From contig NW_005178983.1 in assembly GCF_000350225.1 (NCBI RefSeq), forward strand, positions 62,001 to 126,000: DNA of 64,000 nt, in the 5' to 3' direction. A program made the translations under genes and the position numbers. Below, piece after piece: positions 1 to 10,847 of this stretch; positions within the stretch are counted from its first letter, which is position 1, and each line of letters opens with the position of its first letter. Origin of the DNA: Chondrus crispus (lineage: Eukaryota > Rhodophyta > Florideophyceae > Gigartinales > Gigartinaceae). The notes under the pieces are model-generated. The model was not told the origin of the DNA. It worked only from the letters and a program-made list of their open reading frames with translations, and did not search any database.

Positions 1-517
1 CGGACGGCTGGTCACGGGTTAGAAGCCTGAGACTACGGGACGGGATAGCAATTAGCCGTAAAGGGAAGGGAGGCGAGTCTGCCTCCTCTTTACTCGGACG
101 GGCAGGTGTCCCCGGTCTTAACCCCTACGTGGGACGCCCGAACACCTGTACCGCTACAGTAGCTGCCACTTGCTGTGTACCAACTACTGTACAGAATTAC
201 TTAATTTGTGCCATTAACTACTACTCACTAATTAGCCACCGTACGAATTATACACGTGTGCCCGTGGCCGCGATCCCGGCTGACGGCTGTACCACGTGTG
301 ACCCGTGGCCACTCCCGCTGCTACCCGCTGTCCCACGACGGTTGTACCACGTGTGACCCGTGGCCACGCCCGCTGCTACCGGCTGTCCCACGTCGGACCC
401 TTGGGGTACTACTGTACATGGCGTCGGGCACGTGTACGCCCGCTCGCCAAAGTAGCACCCGTCCTCCCGCGCGGTTATAATCTCCCCGGGGTGGTCGTGA
501 TACGGCATTTTACTACA
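1..517 (-). mobile_element. LTR (right part) of an element cut by the window edge
   Basis: The block resembles the LTR of chromovirus A (10124-10557 and 20943-21379) through most of its length, including the GGGAAGGGAGG stretch, the TACAGTAGCT box and the CACGTGTGCCCGTGGCC box. It ends in TACTACA at 517, where the flanking Copia coding sequence resumes. Relatives end in TACCACA or CACTACA, so this is a normal LTR terminus. The left end, and so whether it is a solo LTR or one end of a whole element, lies outside the window. Orientation is inferred from similarity to LTR A. Confidence 0.75.
284..393. repeat. Two 55-bp tandem units inside the LTR
   Basis: Two adjacent units of 55 bp (284-338 and 339-393) each read TGTACCACGTGTGACCCGTG followed by GGCCAC and a CGCTGCTACC stretch, with only a few differences. 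Each unit brings one CACGTG core, so the duplication doubles a G-box-like site in the LTR. Confidence 0.8.
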
Positions 518-3242
518 AGAAACTTCTTCTGCGATTCCGCAATGTTTGAAGGTTTTGTTAAGACATGCGCTGTCATTGCGCTTGCGGGAGAATAGAAATC
601 AGGATGAGTCCTTTGTCTCCGCGGATATCTGCTGTCTGCGTCAGCATGTGTTTCGTCATTGCTGTTATACTCGCTACCTTCGGGTTTGTTCTGCTGTCCC
701 TCTCTTACAGAAAGAACATTTTCTACAGTATCTGATCCTGTATCTGAATTGTTTTCTCCGAAATCATTCCCTTCTTGTTTCTCACGCGAGTGGGGCGGTG
801 GATAGTAGGTAAGGGAATCTTCGCCAAGGACATCTGTTGTATTCTCGTCCTCCCTCCCATCTTGCGGTAGACTGTACTGAAAATAAGGTGCAAGATTCAT
901 ATGATCTCTTAGAATTTGCATGCGTTGATTTCTTCGGAGGAGTTGCGTCTCCCGCGATTCAGAATCCTCAGGAACTGGAACGTTACCATTGGGAAACCAT
1001 TTCTTGCATGGCCTTTCTGACTCTTCGATAGACAAATAACGAGCTTTGACAACTGTCTGTCGGGTATTGATCCATACCTTATACTTTGAATTATCATAGC
1101 AGTATAGCATTAGGCCTTTATCGCTTTTGGGGTCCGGCTCCTTCCGCTTCTGCTTCGGAATAAAAACATTTGCAGCGCATCCAAATATTCTGAAGTGGTC
1201 TACTCGTGATTTGCGTCCTGTAACAATCTCATATGAAGTCTTGTGTTCCAGTCGGGGAGAGAAGAACCGGTTCCTGATATTTGCAGTGTGGCACACTGAT
1301 TCACCCCAAAAACATGCTAGGTACGCATGCGCTCCCGAGCACGGAACGCACAGTCTCGACAAGTTTTCTGTTCGCTCTTTCCGCAATCTTATTCTGGGCT
1401 GGTTAATATGGGGGAGAATGCTCAAGTTCGATTCCCTTCTCTCTAAGATAGTGCGTCAATGCTATATGCTCTCCACCTCCATCAGGGTAGAGACGTTTTT
1501 GCAACGCAATCAAATATTCGCTCAAACCAAACGTGGAACTTCTGAAAAGTACAAGCGACATCGCTTTTCAATTTGACAGGGACAACATGAATGTATCCAG
1601 AATGTTCGTCAATGAATGTCACGAAATACTTGCTACCACCAAGTGATGGGCATGCCATTTCATCGCATCGCCGACTGATGCAGCACGGAATGGATTCATC
1701 TTCGCAACCCTTTTGGTCATCTTTCCTGAAATACAGCTTTGGCAGGGCGCGCTATTATTGTGCAGTTCGGACAAATGCAGCCCTGTTGCTGCTCCGGTAC
1801 TGTAGAGCTTTCGAATACTGCCGATATGCGCATGACCGATGCGCATATGCCACAAGCTTTCGGGGACACTAACCGTGGAGTGCACCACGCTGTTCGAAGA
1901 CATTTTCCCTTTTGACCGATAGACTCCCAGCTTCTTTTTACCGTGGAACACACTTTCGTTGTGTTTTTTTGCCGTAAAAGTGGTCGCCTGTGAAATTGAT
2001 TTCATATCCCTTCCCTTTTCACATAATGCGGCGCATGAAATCACGTTCGACTTCAGCTTGGGGACACAGAGAACGTTTCTAAGAATTAATTTGCGTTGAA
2101 TGTATTCTCGGGAATCTGTTTCCACTGTAGCGTAGTAAAACATGTCTCCGCAGCTTTCTGCAAACACTGCATGACCATTGCCGAGAATAATTTTTCCGGG
2201 AACCATTCTCTTCACATTTTTCAGGTAGTCTGCTTTCTGCACCTTATGGTCGCTTTCACTGAATCCACCACGAAGACTATGTTTTCCTGACACTAGGGCT
2301 TCTAGCAGATGTGGATGCTTTGAGAACACAATGTGGCTAGAAGCCCTAGTGAAGTCTAGATTCATTAACTTCTCCGTCAGCAGAATATTTCTGCCTTTTC
2401 CCATGGACAGGTTTACTCCCGGGACAATAGCGCGCGATGTGTCCCAATTAGCTACAAGAGAAACACCTCCGTTGAACGTTCGATCCCCGTGAGATCTTAG
2501 CATTTAATCCCCTATTTCTGCGTGAGTGCCCCATTCTCAAAACCGGACTGTGAGATGGACCTTTGGCTGTCTCTCCGTTTGAATACAACCAAGTGCGTTC
2601 TTCGTACTCATGCAGTAGACGGGAAGTTACTGATTCCCACGTCAGCGTCTCACCAACTGTTTGCAGTGATGCAATTATTTGACCGTACTGCGAATGGACC
2701 TTGTCCCCAGATGATGCAATAAGCATGGCAATCTGCATGTGTTCTTTAATTTTGCTGTTCATTCCAGCCAGTCTGTTAAAGATCTCCTCAAATCAGTCTA
2801 TAAAGTCTGACATGATCTGACTTTCGTACCGGAGTTTTATGAGACAGATCTGTAACTGAATCTTCTTGACGACATTGCTGACATGGTACATTTCTCGAAG
2901 TTTTGTCCACATCACGAAGGGATCGTTCTCATTAGGGACACACAGCCTTAACGACTTATCTCCCAAACCCATCATGATGATCGAAATTGCCTTGGCAACT
3001 GCTAGAGCTTGCTCATCAGAGAGATCATTTTCTCTTGCCGCCCCCACCACCTCTGTGAGTACGACATGACGGACCTCTTTTGCAGCCAATGCTGCTTTTG
3101 TGCGAATACTCCAAAGGAGGAAGTCTTCTCCTGCCTTGCCAATGAATTTGTGAATTCGTTTTGAGTCCGCCATGACCCTTAGAATCAAAGAACGATTTGC
3201 TGCATGGAGCAACTGGTACTGGGCCCATAACCAAAAAGGTTA
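518..3242 (-). mobile_element. Copia (Ty1-copia) element, broken internal region
   Basis: Read on the minus strand the order is gag (about 3173-2450), protease and GAG_pre-integrase (about 2500-1620) and integrase C-terminal part plus the linker before reverse transcriptase (1425-518). It stops where the LTR at 1-517 inserted. Visible landmarks are a Ty1-copia gag of the UBN2 type beginning MADSKRIHKF, a degenerate D-(S)-x-A-S-x-H protease site, the pre-integrase His/Cys array (WHMRIGHAHIG, then CQSCISGK), and a basic Pro/Arg linker ending the integrase. It is a fossil with several breaks (about four). The reverse transcriptase and RNase H lie beyond the left window edge or are lost. Confidence 0.85.
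2448..3173 (-). pseudogene. Copia gag fossil
   Basis: The open region begins at an ATG at 3173. It has the usual Copia gag features: a short N-terminus, then the F.WS.R..A.L helix (FLLWSIRTKAALAAKE), the DE.A...A...I hydrophobic helix, and W.KL.EMYH (WTKLREMYHVSN). A Cys-containing tail near 2450 may be the start of a nucleic-acid-binding knuckle. It packages element RNA in intact relatives. It is broken here. Confidence 0.7.
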
Positions 3243-4419
3243 TGGACAGTGAGAGGACAGTACAGAGCTGTAGTAGACTCGTGATTCGAAGACGACTTTA
3301 CTTCTATTTGAAGTTGCACAACCGTCTTCGTTTTATAAACCCATATAAACCTGTCTAAAGCATAGGTATGCTGTTCGTAAAATGCCCTTAATACTAGCAG
3401 GGGGCTAAAACCTACAAAAAAGCTCAAATAGTGCCCATCAAGGTGCCCAATCTCCATCATCATGCGAATTGAGTGCATAAGGCGCCTTACGGTTCTTATT
3501 GTCATCCCAAACCTCATCAGGAAGGTTACGTTGCAGACCCTTCTCACAACGCTGTGATTCACAAGCTCAATAGTGACTTCACCTTGCAAGGTGTTTCATG
3601 AAAAGGTTTGATATCCGGACAGGACAACTACCTGAATTTGTGAGATGAGAAAGAAAATCTGGAATAATATTGATATATCTAAAATACGGGACCGGGCAAA
3701 AAATGTAAATCATCAGTAGTCTAATATAATTCCAAACTGATCGAACAAGGCGAGTCTGGGGACGCTGCGTGGGGGCGAGGACGCGAACGGGTATCGATAC
3801 GCCCCCGTCCGTTGGAGGGGAGGAAGGCGGTGGCTGTGAGGAACGTTGTGCGAGATGCAAACTGTAGGGGCAAAGTGTTGAGCTCCTGAAGTCTCTATGA
3901 GCGGGGGCAGGAATGCGAAAAGGAAAGGCAGCATCGATCGGGCGTGAGAGAAGGAACTGGGTTCTGCGGCTGTTGCGTCGCTGTTGTAGCTGCTTGCCAC
4001 TGAAGTTGCTATCGCCCCGCGTCGGTTTTGTCGGGACTGTTGCTCGCTGCACGGCTGTTCGTCGTTGTTGTCGCCTGAAGTGGCGGCTGAACGCGCGTTC
4101 TATGTTCCTATGATAAGTGCTGAACTAATCTGAAGGCTGTTTCTTTTCTCTTTGATTACCTATTTGATTGTTCTTTGGGAGGTTGGTCTGACGATTTCAA
4201 CCAAGAACATTCGGAAGCTTTACAGCGAATACGCTTACAGTTGGCATCTGCAACAGTACCTCACTACATACAGTCCGGGGAAAATTGAATGGCCCATATT
4301 TCCGCAAAAGTCACCGAACTGATACTGTAGGACACCGCCCTGTTTTTAAATAAAGTTCATCCATTTCTATCTGACATTAATGTAAGCCATTCTAATTTCG
4401 TATTATGCAATTTTCTCCA
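3243..4419 (-). mobile_element. Candidate Copia LTR shared by two Copia remnants
   Basis: The block lies between the Copia RNase H end at 4463 and the Copia gag start at 3173. Read on the minus strand it starts TGGAGAAAA right after a purine tract (TTTGGGGGGAAAA, 4421-4436) and ends CACTGTCCA, giving TGGA...TCCA ends. This is the order RNase H, polypurine tract, LTR, leader, gag expected when two tandem copies share one LTR after recombination. No second copy is present in the window to prove the ends, so the boundaries are inferred. No host gene is visible in it. Confidence 0.5.
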
Positions 4420-4462
4420 CTAATTTTCCCCCCAAACTAAATTCCGTTGCCGGGTGTAGCTG

Positions 4463-4870
4463 TCATATTCTTTCACATTCATCGATTTTCTTTTGAAGTT
4501 CAGGTCTAGCACTGCTAATTTTCACGTCTTCCCTGTAAACCCATTGCTCAATGATGAAATCCAAATGTGCTGTCTCCATATTCTTCCATGGTATGTTGTT
4601 GCTATGATGACGGGTAAATTTGTCAGCGACGTTTTGTTCGGAGTGAATCCATGCGACATTATTAATGTCGCCTTGGCGATATGCTCTTCGAATATCTGCA
4701 ATCTCACTCATCAAACGTAGCTCACGCAAACGCTTAGATGTGGTGATGGTGTCAAATTGTAACCACGCCGGCGGCCGTTGAACTTGTTTACCGTTTCGAC
4801 CAAATGGTTGTCCACGTAGGCTCAGCCATTTCGTCATAATGTAGCCATGGCGCCATCCGCTGTACTTGTT
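4463..4870 (-). pseudogene. Copia RNase H remnant
   Basis: The minus-strand reading carries the typical end of Copia pol: RLMSEIADIRRAYRQGDI, then VAWIHSEQNVADKFTR, a relative of the common W..s..N.AD..TK motif that ends the RNase H domain. A purine tract follows. The upstream part (GYIMTKW region) fades into unrecognised DNA beyond 4870. It is a fossil, separate from or tandem to the gag-integrase fragment at 518-3173. Confidence 0.75.
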
Positions 4871-5031
4871 TTATCGATTCAGCACAGCCAAATATACTTC
4901 CACGCCTGTTCTTTTAATTCCGTGCAGTGTCTTCCTTTCGGAAGGTTCGCACAGTACAGTAATCTGTCCTCCTTTCTTCTGCTAAGAAATATTTAAGTAG
5001 ACCCGCCAGTAAACCTAAGACGCGGGCGGCT

Positions 5032-5660
5032 GTGCAGAAGTCCGCCTGTTCGTTAGTGCGGCTGCATTCCATCGCCGTGGCTCCGCATGACTGGTCGGCT
5101 TATGGTCAGGCGGGGGAGGCAGATGGTCGCGTCCTACAGTTGGCCTCGTTCGAGCGAGGATTATCGAAGAGCGACTTCCCGGGATTGCCGGAAACGATTC
5201 TGGACGCTTTCCCGTCCCTGGGAGTACACGTGTTACTCCCATACGCTCTAAAACACTTCGGGTTCGCTTGTGAGGACCCCTAACATCCCGCACGCGATGA
5301 ACTCCTCTAAAACGTCGAGCGGGAGTGGGCTTGGTCCGTTGGAAACGCGTTCGTAAACGAGATCTCCATCAACGGACGAGTCTTCGTACAGCCCGGCGCG
5401 GTGCTGTCCTTCCTCGGGAGGGTCGCTCCGGAGCTCCCCGACGTACAGTTGCACCCGCTCGAGCAGGGTACCCAGCACGTGCCGTGGTCTTATTCCTTCG
5501 TGCTCGACGTGATGCACCGGTCCCTCGACAGGGCAGAGTGCCATCAACGCTCCTTGACGGATTACACTACTGGAATCCGAAGCGTGTTCCTGGCGTACGT
5601 GGATTCAGCGCACCCAGGGTTTGGTTTGCCGGGCCTTTTTGCAAAACCTCCCCGCCCAAT
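5032..5660 (+). pseudogene. Detached relative of the chromovirus antisense accessory protein
   Basis: Two open stretches on the plus strand encode a protein with no domain I recognise. Segments resemble the accessory proteins of chromoviruses A and B. One is an AGE...R...L.LF/SFERG stretch (AGEADGRVLQLASFERG) like AGEDQYHSRLFDLFERF in A. The other is a VFVQPGAVLSFLGR stretch like FFVDLPPVLTYAGR in B. No gag, pol or LTR is next to it. It looks like an old, broken copy of a third relative. Similarity was judged by eye and is weaker than between A and B. Confidence 0.45.
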
Positions 5661-5789
5661 TGACACCAAGCAGTGCCAAAGCCTCTCATCCACATCGCTC
5701 TGGGGACCTCACTTCACAATTGAATGGCACTGTCCCTTCTGCCGAACGAGTCAAGAGACTTTCCCAACGTTTTCTCCACCATCTCAACG

Positions 5790-6170
5790 TGACGAGCGGT
5801 ACCAACCGCCAAAAGAAAAGGTATAAAAGCAGCATGAATAAAGCCATTCAAGCGCATAAGATAGGTGCCACCTACCGTGATGCTGCCAGCCGACACAGTG
5901 TTGATCACAGCTCCCTTTTTTGACGAGTTAATACCCCTTATCTCAAATTGGGGTGTCCTCCCGTTCTGCAAAAACCTTCAGAAGACCATATCATTCAGTT
6001 TTATTGACACATGCCAAACGCAGGATTCCGTTGACAATGGAGCACTTGAAGGAGGCCATCAACGTAATGATCAATCGTATGGCACCATCTCGTCGCATTT
6101 TGCTTCCGCTTAACAACCGTGGAACAGAGCGTGCATTCATGAGAGCTTGCCGTAAACTTTGTCGGGCAGT
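5790..6170 (+). pseudogene. pogo-like transposase N-terminal fragment
   Basis: The reading RQKKRYKSSMNKAIQAHK followed by GATYRDAASRHSVDHSSLF is a psq-type helix-turn-helix (T.R.AA....V..SSL) and aligns with QSKKRY...GMTYREASYAFRVPVSSL of the transposase at 31.6-32.0 kb. Further on, IPLTMEHLKEAINVMINRM aligns with TPLINDHLVEAVQIMISML of the same gene. In the family this half binds the transposon ends. Frame changes between these two blocks show it is dead. It ends where the LTR-like block at 6181 begins. Confidence 0.6.
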
Positions 6171-6180
6171 GGGGTCGCGG

Positions 6181-7380
6181 TGTATAAACCCAGGGCAGAG
6201 ATTGCGTGTTCGGGACGGGGTACGTACGGGCGACCACCCGGTGATAACCGGCAACGCGATCCGGGCGCGCGGGCGCAGTTAGGGAGCAGAAAGTAACGTA
6301 GAAAAGGGATCGCCCGGAGGTGGGCGGAGCGGTAGGGGCGTCTAGCGCAATACAGCTGTTAGTATACTCAGTAGCAGCGCGCGCTGGAGAGCGGTTGGGA
6401 TTCGCGGTCGTAGATAGGCTCGCGTAGTGTAGCACGACGTGTGCTAGACTGGCGCGAGGATACTACAGAGAATCCAAAGACTTTGGAAAGGAAACCAAGG
6501 CTTCGTGCCTTCTTTACTTCAGATCGAGCGTCGACTATATAGTAGTCGACGTCGTAATAATAACTAGTTAAAATACGATAATAATTCCTGGCCTACCAGC
6601 ATAGACGCTGTAAAGTACGAAAATACCCTCTATGTGGGGTAAGGATACACGAGTACACGTGGGGGGTCGACACGTATACACGTGAGAGGTCCGACCGTCT
6701 GTACTTCGACAGGGTTTACACCAAGCCCTGTGTAGCAGGATAGATCCAGACCGCACCAGCTGATTCCGACACGGACAGGGTAACGTGAAGTTGCAAGAGC
6801 TACAACGCCAACGACCTCTAGATGAGGGTGGCGATCGCCAGTCCGATTTCGGAAATGGCAGATGCTACCCCTGAAAACGGGAGATGAGCCCTAATTAGGA
6901 AGTTGGGGGCTAGGTCAGAGGGGATGGGGTAGCTGGTTTATTGTTCGGGAGGGAGGCAGTTCCTCTATAATACGTCTGCCTCCCTCGGGTCCCAGGCTAC
7001 TTCACGACTCTATTACAGTAGCTCTCATAACTAAATAGTAGTGTAACAGCCTACTGGCAGACCATCCCTGTACACGTGGACACCTGTGCCTCTGGCACCA
7101 CGTGTACACGGGCGCATACACTAGTACAGGTGCGCTGTCACTCCAGCTTGCATGTCTACAATAGACTACGTGCACTACCGCTAAATAAGGCCACTCCAAA
7201 TACTGTAGAGCGTCCGTAACGGAGTTGTGATAATACTACACCCTGCCTGGGGGATGGTCACACGAATACACGGTGCGGTAAGTACACGATTACACGTTGT
7301 ATACACGTGGGATACGCACCGATCGGGGGTGGTATCCCGCGTGTGCCTCGCGATTGGGTGAGGCTTGCTAGTGCAATACA
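6181..7380. mobile_element. LTR-like block of about 1.2 kb between transposase fragments
   Basis: It begins TGTATAAACC and ends GTGCAATACA (TGTAT...ATACA ends). It shares the style of the proven LTRs: CACGTGTA/TACACGTG boxes, GGGAGGCAG near CTGCCTCCC, CTCTATAAT, and a TTACAGTAGCTC box at about 7012. I found no matching target duplication. The transposase fragments on either side overlap by about nine codons when aligned to their relative at 32 kb, so it does not sit in a simple insertion site. Ends are approximate. No gene is seen in it. Confidence 0.5.
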
Positions 7381-7383
7381 AGC

Positions 7384-8120
7384 GTCATCAAGAAGTGCTA
7401 TCATTTTGCAAGCCGTGACGTCATGAAAGCAAGCGCACGGCTGCTGTTAATGCGCATGTTTTGACAACTCACTTTGAAACCCTAAATATGTTGTTTGATC
7501 AATACCCCTTTGACGCTCCACACATATTTATTTTGGATGAATGCGGCAGTACTTCTGAGAAAGATATGAATGGGAACATTGATTGTCGAAGTTTTTTACC
7601 TAAACGAGGATCTGGAGACTACAGGATCAATATTTTGCCTATCGTAACCGCATAACAATGATGCCGGTAGTGAATGCAGCGGGAAATGCTGGCCCTCACT
7701 TGTTCCTGTTCAAAGGAACTAGATTGCCTTATCGCTCTGTTATTCAGTGGGGCTCAGTTGTGGAAGAAACTCCCGCATGCAAGATGCCGCATGGATCTAC
7801 TCTTGTGCTCAGAGCGGAAAAAGGTGGTGTGGATTACCTCAACTTCATGAATTGGGCAGCAGATTTCGTTAAGTGTATAAAGCCACTGACTCGTCACGGA
7901 CGAAAAGGGCTCTTGATAGACGACGCGTATAGAGCTCACATATCTCTTCATGTTTTGGAGACACTGCACAAAATGAGTGTTGTCGTTTATGCCTCACCGG
8001 CACATACATTCGACAAAACCCAACCTTAAGATGTCGTCCCGTTTTCAGTTTTCAAGAACGAGTTGAATCATATTTTGTGCTCTATTTTAACCAGCTCCAG
8101 CTGTTCGACTTACACGACAT
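7384..8120 (+). pseudogene. pogo-like (DDE) transposase C-terminal fragment
   Basis: The plus strand encodes the catalytic half of a DDE_1 (pogo/Tigger/jerky) transposase. It starts near KRHQEVLSFCKP and continues with FILDECGSTSEKD (first Asp), LRAEKGGVDYLNFMNWA, LLIDDAYRAHIS (second Asp), the AHTFDKTQP/DV motif (third acidic site) and a tail ending before 8120. In-frame stops lie near 7419, 7652 and 8027, so it is dead. It faces the related minus-strand fragment at 8195-8586 head to head. Confidence 0.8.
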
Positions 8121-8194
8121 GACGTAGTGAAGCATCGGTGGCCGGCCGAGGGGTCGCGAGCAGGCTGCGGGGGTCCGGTGGCCAGATGACACAG

Positions 8195-8586
8195 CGGACA
8201 ACACGCCGACGTCCGAAGGTTGCGTCGTACCAGACGTGTGCGCTGAAAGGGCATACACAATTACGTCATTCACGTGACCTAAATGGAGGACGGTTACGGC
8301 CATGTGTGACCGATAGCCGTCGTAGATAAGCAACAACTTGCGCCCGTTTGCAGTTAGATGCGTCACATTCCGGACAAACATTTGCGCCCAACTGTAAAAG
8401 TTATCTTTGTCGACGCCGCCTCCCTCAGCACGCATACTGATAAGAGCTCCACTTGGCAGATGGTTCTCGAATGTGTCCACAGTCACGTTTACATTACGCT
8501 GCACCGTTCTGAATGGCTTCCTAGAGCCCTTGAAAACAAACAAAGGTGGATCGGTGTCACCGGCAGCACTTATGCAGGGAAGCATA
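8195..8586 (-). pseudogene. pogo-like transposase, catalytic half (split by chromovirus B)
   Basis: Read on the minus strand: ML PCISAAGDTDPPLFVFKG, then LISMRAEGGGVDKDNFYSWA, LLLIYDGYRSHM (catalytic Asp) and AHTSGTTQPSDVG (third acidic site). The other half is at 31355-32040. Removing the chromovirus and one copy of its GCATA duplication makes the reading frame run RVTM-LPCISAAGD without interruption, so the two parts were one gene before insertion. Downstream of the TQPSDVG motif the expected C-terminal tail is replaced by unrelated sequence (8121-8194). Confidence 0.85.
8582..8586. repeat. Target-site duplication GCATA, left of chromovirus B
   Basis: GCATA precedes the LTR start TGTAGTGCAGTG and is repeated at 31350-31354 after the LTR end CACTGCACTACA. 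Confidence 0.95.
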
Positions 8587-8908
8587 TGTAGTGCAGTGAC
8601 CCCGCGCCCTTTATCCCTGGTCACCGCCGTCGCGGGGCCGCGCTCCCCGGCCTTTGACACGTGTACTGTGCGCGCACACTTCGGAATATACCCCACGTGT
8701 ATCACACGTGGACACACGTGGACACACGTGTATGACAGTGGTATGACACGTATATGATACGTGTACGACACGTGTTCGACACGTATAGATACATGGTGCG
8801 CACAAGTTTCTACGCTAACTAGCGTCTAATGCCAAGTGGCAATTCTAATGACGATAATTAATTATTAATTACTCATTTAGTAACCGACGCCGACGATGGC
8901 GCTCGGCC

Positions 8909-8914
8909 TATATA
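8909..8914 (+). promoter_or_regulatory. TATA box of LTR B
   Basis: TATATA lies within GGCCTATATAGGTC, about 40 bp before a CTACAGTA box. The same arrangement is present in the 3' LTR (TATATA at about 30895). It probably drives the retroelement transcript. The 5' copy now points into chromovirus A. Confidence 0.6.
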
Positions 8915-9015
8915 GGTCGGGTGTCGGAAGGCGCTACAGTAAAGAGGCATGAGGTGATCGGACCCCATCTCTGGTAGGATCCTCTACGGTTCCTATCTAG
9001 TTGGCTAAGTCTGGT

Positions 9016-9020
9016 ACCTG
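9016..9020. repeat. Target-site duplication ACCTG, left of chromovirus A
   Basis: ACCTG occurs here and at 21380-21384. The intact site GGTACCTGCACC exists once in the 3' LTR of chromovirus B near 31003, which proves the insertion. Confidence 0.96.
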
Positions 9021-10557
9021 TGTGGTATAACTATCTTCGTCCCGACCACTCGGAACGAGGGGGTTAGAGGTAAGGGAGCGCGCACCGCTGGGTAACCCAA
9101 GCGAGCGCAAACCGTACGGAAGGACTCGAAAAGAGGGAAGGCTCACGTGGCCGGTGACGCGCAGCTGGTCGGTGGTGTTGTAGTGCAATGCGCCTGTTAG
9201 GCAGAGACCAACGTCCGGCGGTCCAACACAAACAACAGCAACAAAAACAACAACTGCCAACGGCACAGCGCTACGGAGTGTTCGAAGCTCCCTGTCCTCT
9301 TTAAGCGGGTTTGCGGACCGCAGTAGCTCGGATCCCTGATAGGGGGGGAGCAAAGAGAAGGGCCCAGCCCGGGATCGGTAAATGGTGGTACAGACTTGTA
9401 AAGGCAACTGCTCGACGAGTTCGGAGGGGTGTTTAGGTAAACCTGGTCCGATGGGTCATAAATCCAATGCTCGAAGAGCGCCTTGTATACCTTATACCCT
9501 TGATAAGGTCTTCGACGGGGACGTCGCAACGTAGCCCGTCGGGAAAGAAGAAAACGTAGCAGCGCTACACCACCGTACTGCTCGATGGCAAAGTACCAAC
9601 AACGGATCGGTGGCAACCAGATTCCGATGGAACCAACACTGAGAAAAGCACCACTGGTGCACCAACACAAAAGCCCGATGGCAAATGACGTCACGTTGCG
9701 GATCGCAATCCTACAAGGTGGGACCAACTCAAGATTAAGGGAAATTAGGATAGGGAAATAAAGGAAAATTGATAAGGGAAAAAGGGGACCCCCGAGCGCA
9801 AAGGATAACGTAATCTGTGGTAAAAGGGAGCGTCTTGGGAAAGACGGACTTCAACCAAGGCGATATCAGACTCTGGCAACTCGGGTTACCTTTACTGACT
9901 TGGTGGTCCGAGGGCTAAGGTATATATCGCCCCGCCGGAGCCACTACAGTAGCTCTCGGCGCTAGATCCTAGATCTAATCTAATGATAAATAACTAATAT
10001 GCAACTAATTAAAATTAATAATTAAAATAATAAAGTGAAATGATTTCCACTTTTGCTTGTCATACCCCATCGTTTTCGTTTCTTTTCACCCCCCTTTTCA
10101 GGTGCGTATTGCACTACAGGTGTTAGATCCGGACGGCCGGTCACGGGTTAGAAGCCTGAGACTTAGAGGTAAAACCGGACGGAGTTAGCAAAAAGCCGTA
10201 AAGGGAAGGGAGGCAAGTCTGCCCCCGTTTACTGGAACGGGGCAGGTGCCCCCGGTCTTAACCCCTAAGTGGGACGCCAGGACACCTGTCCCGCTACAGT
10301 AGCTGTTACAGACTGTATACCAGCTGCTGTACTAAATTGGCTAATTTGTGCCATTAACCACTAATTGCTAATTACTTACCGGATGGGTCGCACACGTGTG
10401 CCCGTGGCCACGACCGGCGCCAACGGTTGTGCCACGTGTACGCCGTGGAGGTACTACTGTGCTCGCAGAGGGCGCGTGCACGATTACTACAGTAGTAACC
10501 GCCCGTCTCGACGGTTCTCATTTCCCACCGGGGGTCGCGGTGTGGAATTGTACCACA
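9021..10557 (-). mobile_element. 3' LTR of chromovirus A, interrupted by a solo LTR
   Basis: Without the inserted 940 bp and one GGTGT it is 592 bp and matches the 594-bp partner at 20786-21379. It carries CACGTGTGCCCGTGGCC, TACAGTAGCTG and GGGAAGGGAGG boxes. Confidence 0.95.
9179..10118. mobile_element. Solo LTR (940 bp) inside the LTR of chromovirus A
   Basis: It begins TGTAGTGCAATG and ends TATTGCACTACA, perfect to within one base as inverted ends. It is flanked by GGTGT at 9174-9178 and 10119-10123. The uninterrupted site GGTGGTGTTAGATCC is present in the partner LTR near 20943. A TATATATC box at about 9922 and a CTACAGTAGCTC box at about 9945 follow the usual LTR order in plus direction. 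There is no internal coding region, so it is a solo LTR left after recombination. Its ends resemble those of LTR B. Confidence 0.93.
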
Positions 10558-10713
10558 GACCCCCTTCCTTACTTCGCGACACGTCCTCGTCGCGGCCGGG
10601 GGTTGACATGACCGGCTTGCAGGGTGTCCCATCCGTACGGAGAAGTCCACGACGACCACGGGGGCGCGGGCGGACTACGGCCAACTCCATGGGGGAGCCC
10701 ATGGAGTTTTTGG

Positions 10714-10720
10714 TATTTAA
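10714..10720 (+). promoter_or_regulatory. TATA-like box before the antisense gene of chromovirus A
   Basis: TATTTAA within TTGGTATTTAACCGCG lies outside the LTR, followed by a pyrimidine-rich stretch and then the ATG at 10848 about 130 bp on. The spacing resembles that of the host adenylation gene (TATA at 51619, ATG at 51729). It suggests the antisense gene has its own promoter; this is inference. Confidence 0.4.
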
Positions 10721-10847
10721 CCGCGTCGGATCCCCTGGCGCGGCAATGGGTCCCCTCACGCTTTCCTTTTCTCCCACATCACCTCACACCACGCACCCCA
10801 CTTTCTCCACCTCCACATCTCGTTCCCTCCCCCTGTCTTCCTCCCGC

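Larger units (their letters stand above)
8587..9020 (+). mobile_element. 5' LTR of chromovirus B, first part
   Basis: It matches 30593-31003 of the 3' LTR base for base apart from scattered differences and an extra 20 bp of CACACGTGGA repeat near 8700. It stops at the ACCTG target duplication of chromovirus A and resumes at 21385. Confidence 0.93.

Noticed and set aside
284-393. Possible CRISPR-like or satellite array
   Set aside because: Only two units without spacers, inside an LTR; it is a local tandem duplication.
6181-7380. Simple LTR insertion with target duplication in a transposase
   Set aside because: Flanks GTCGCGG and AGCGTCA do not match, and the transposase pieces on the two sides overlap, so I keep only the weaker call of an LTR-like block.
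9197-9727. 176-residue minus-strand frame in the solo LTR
   Set aside because: Lies wholly within an LTR with no coding features; taken as chance.
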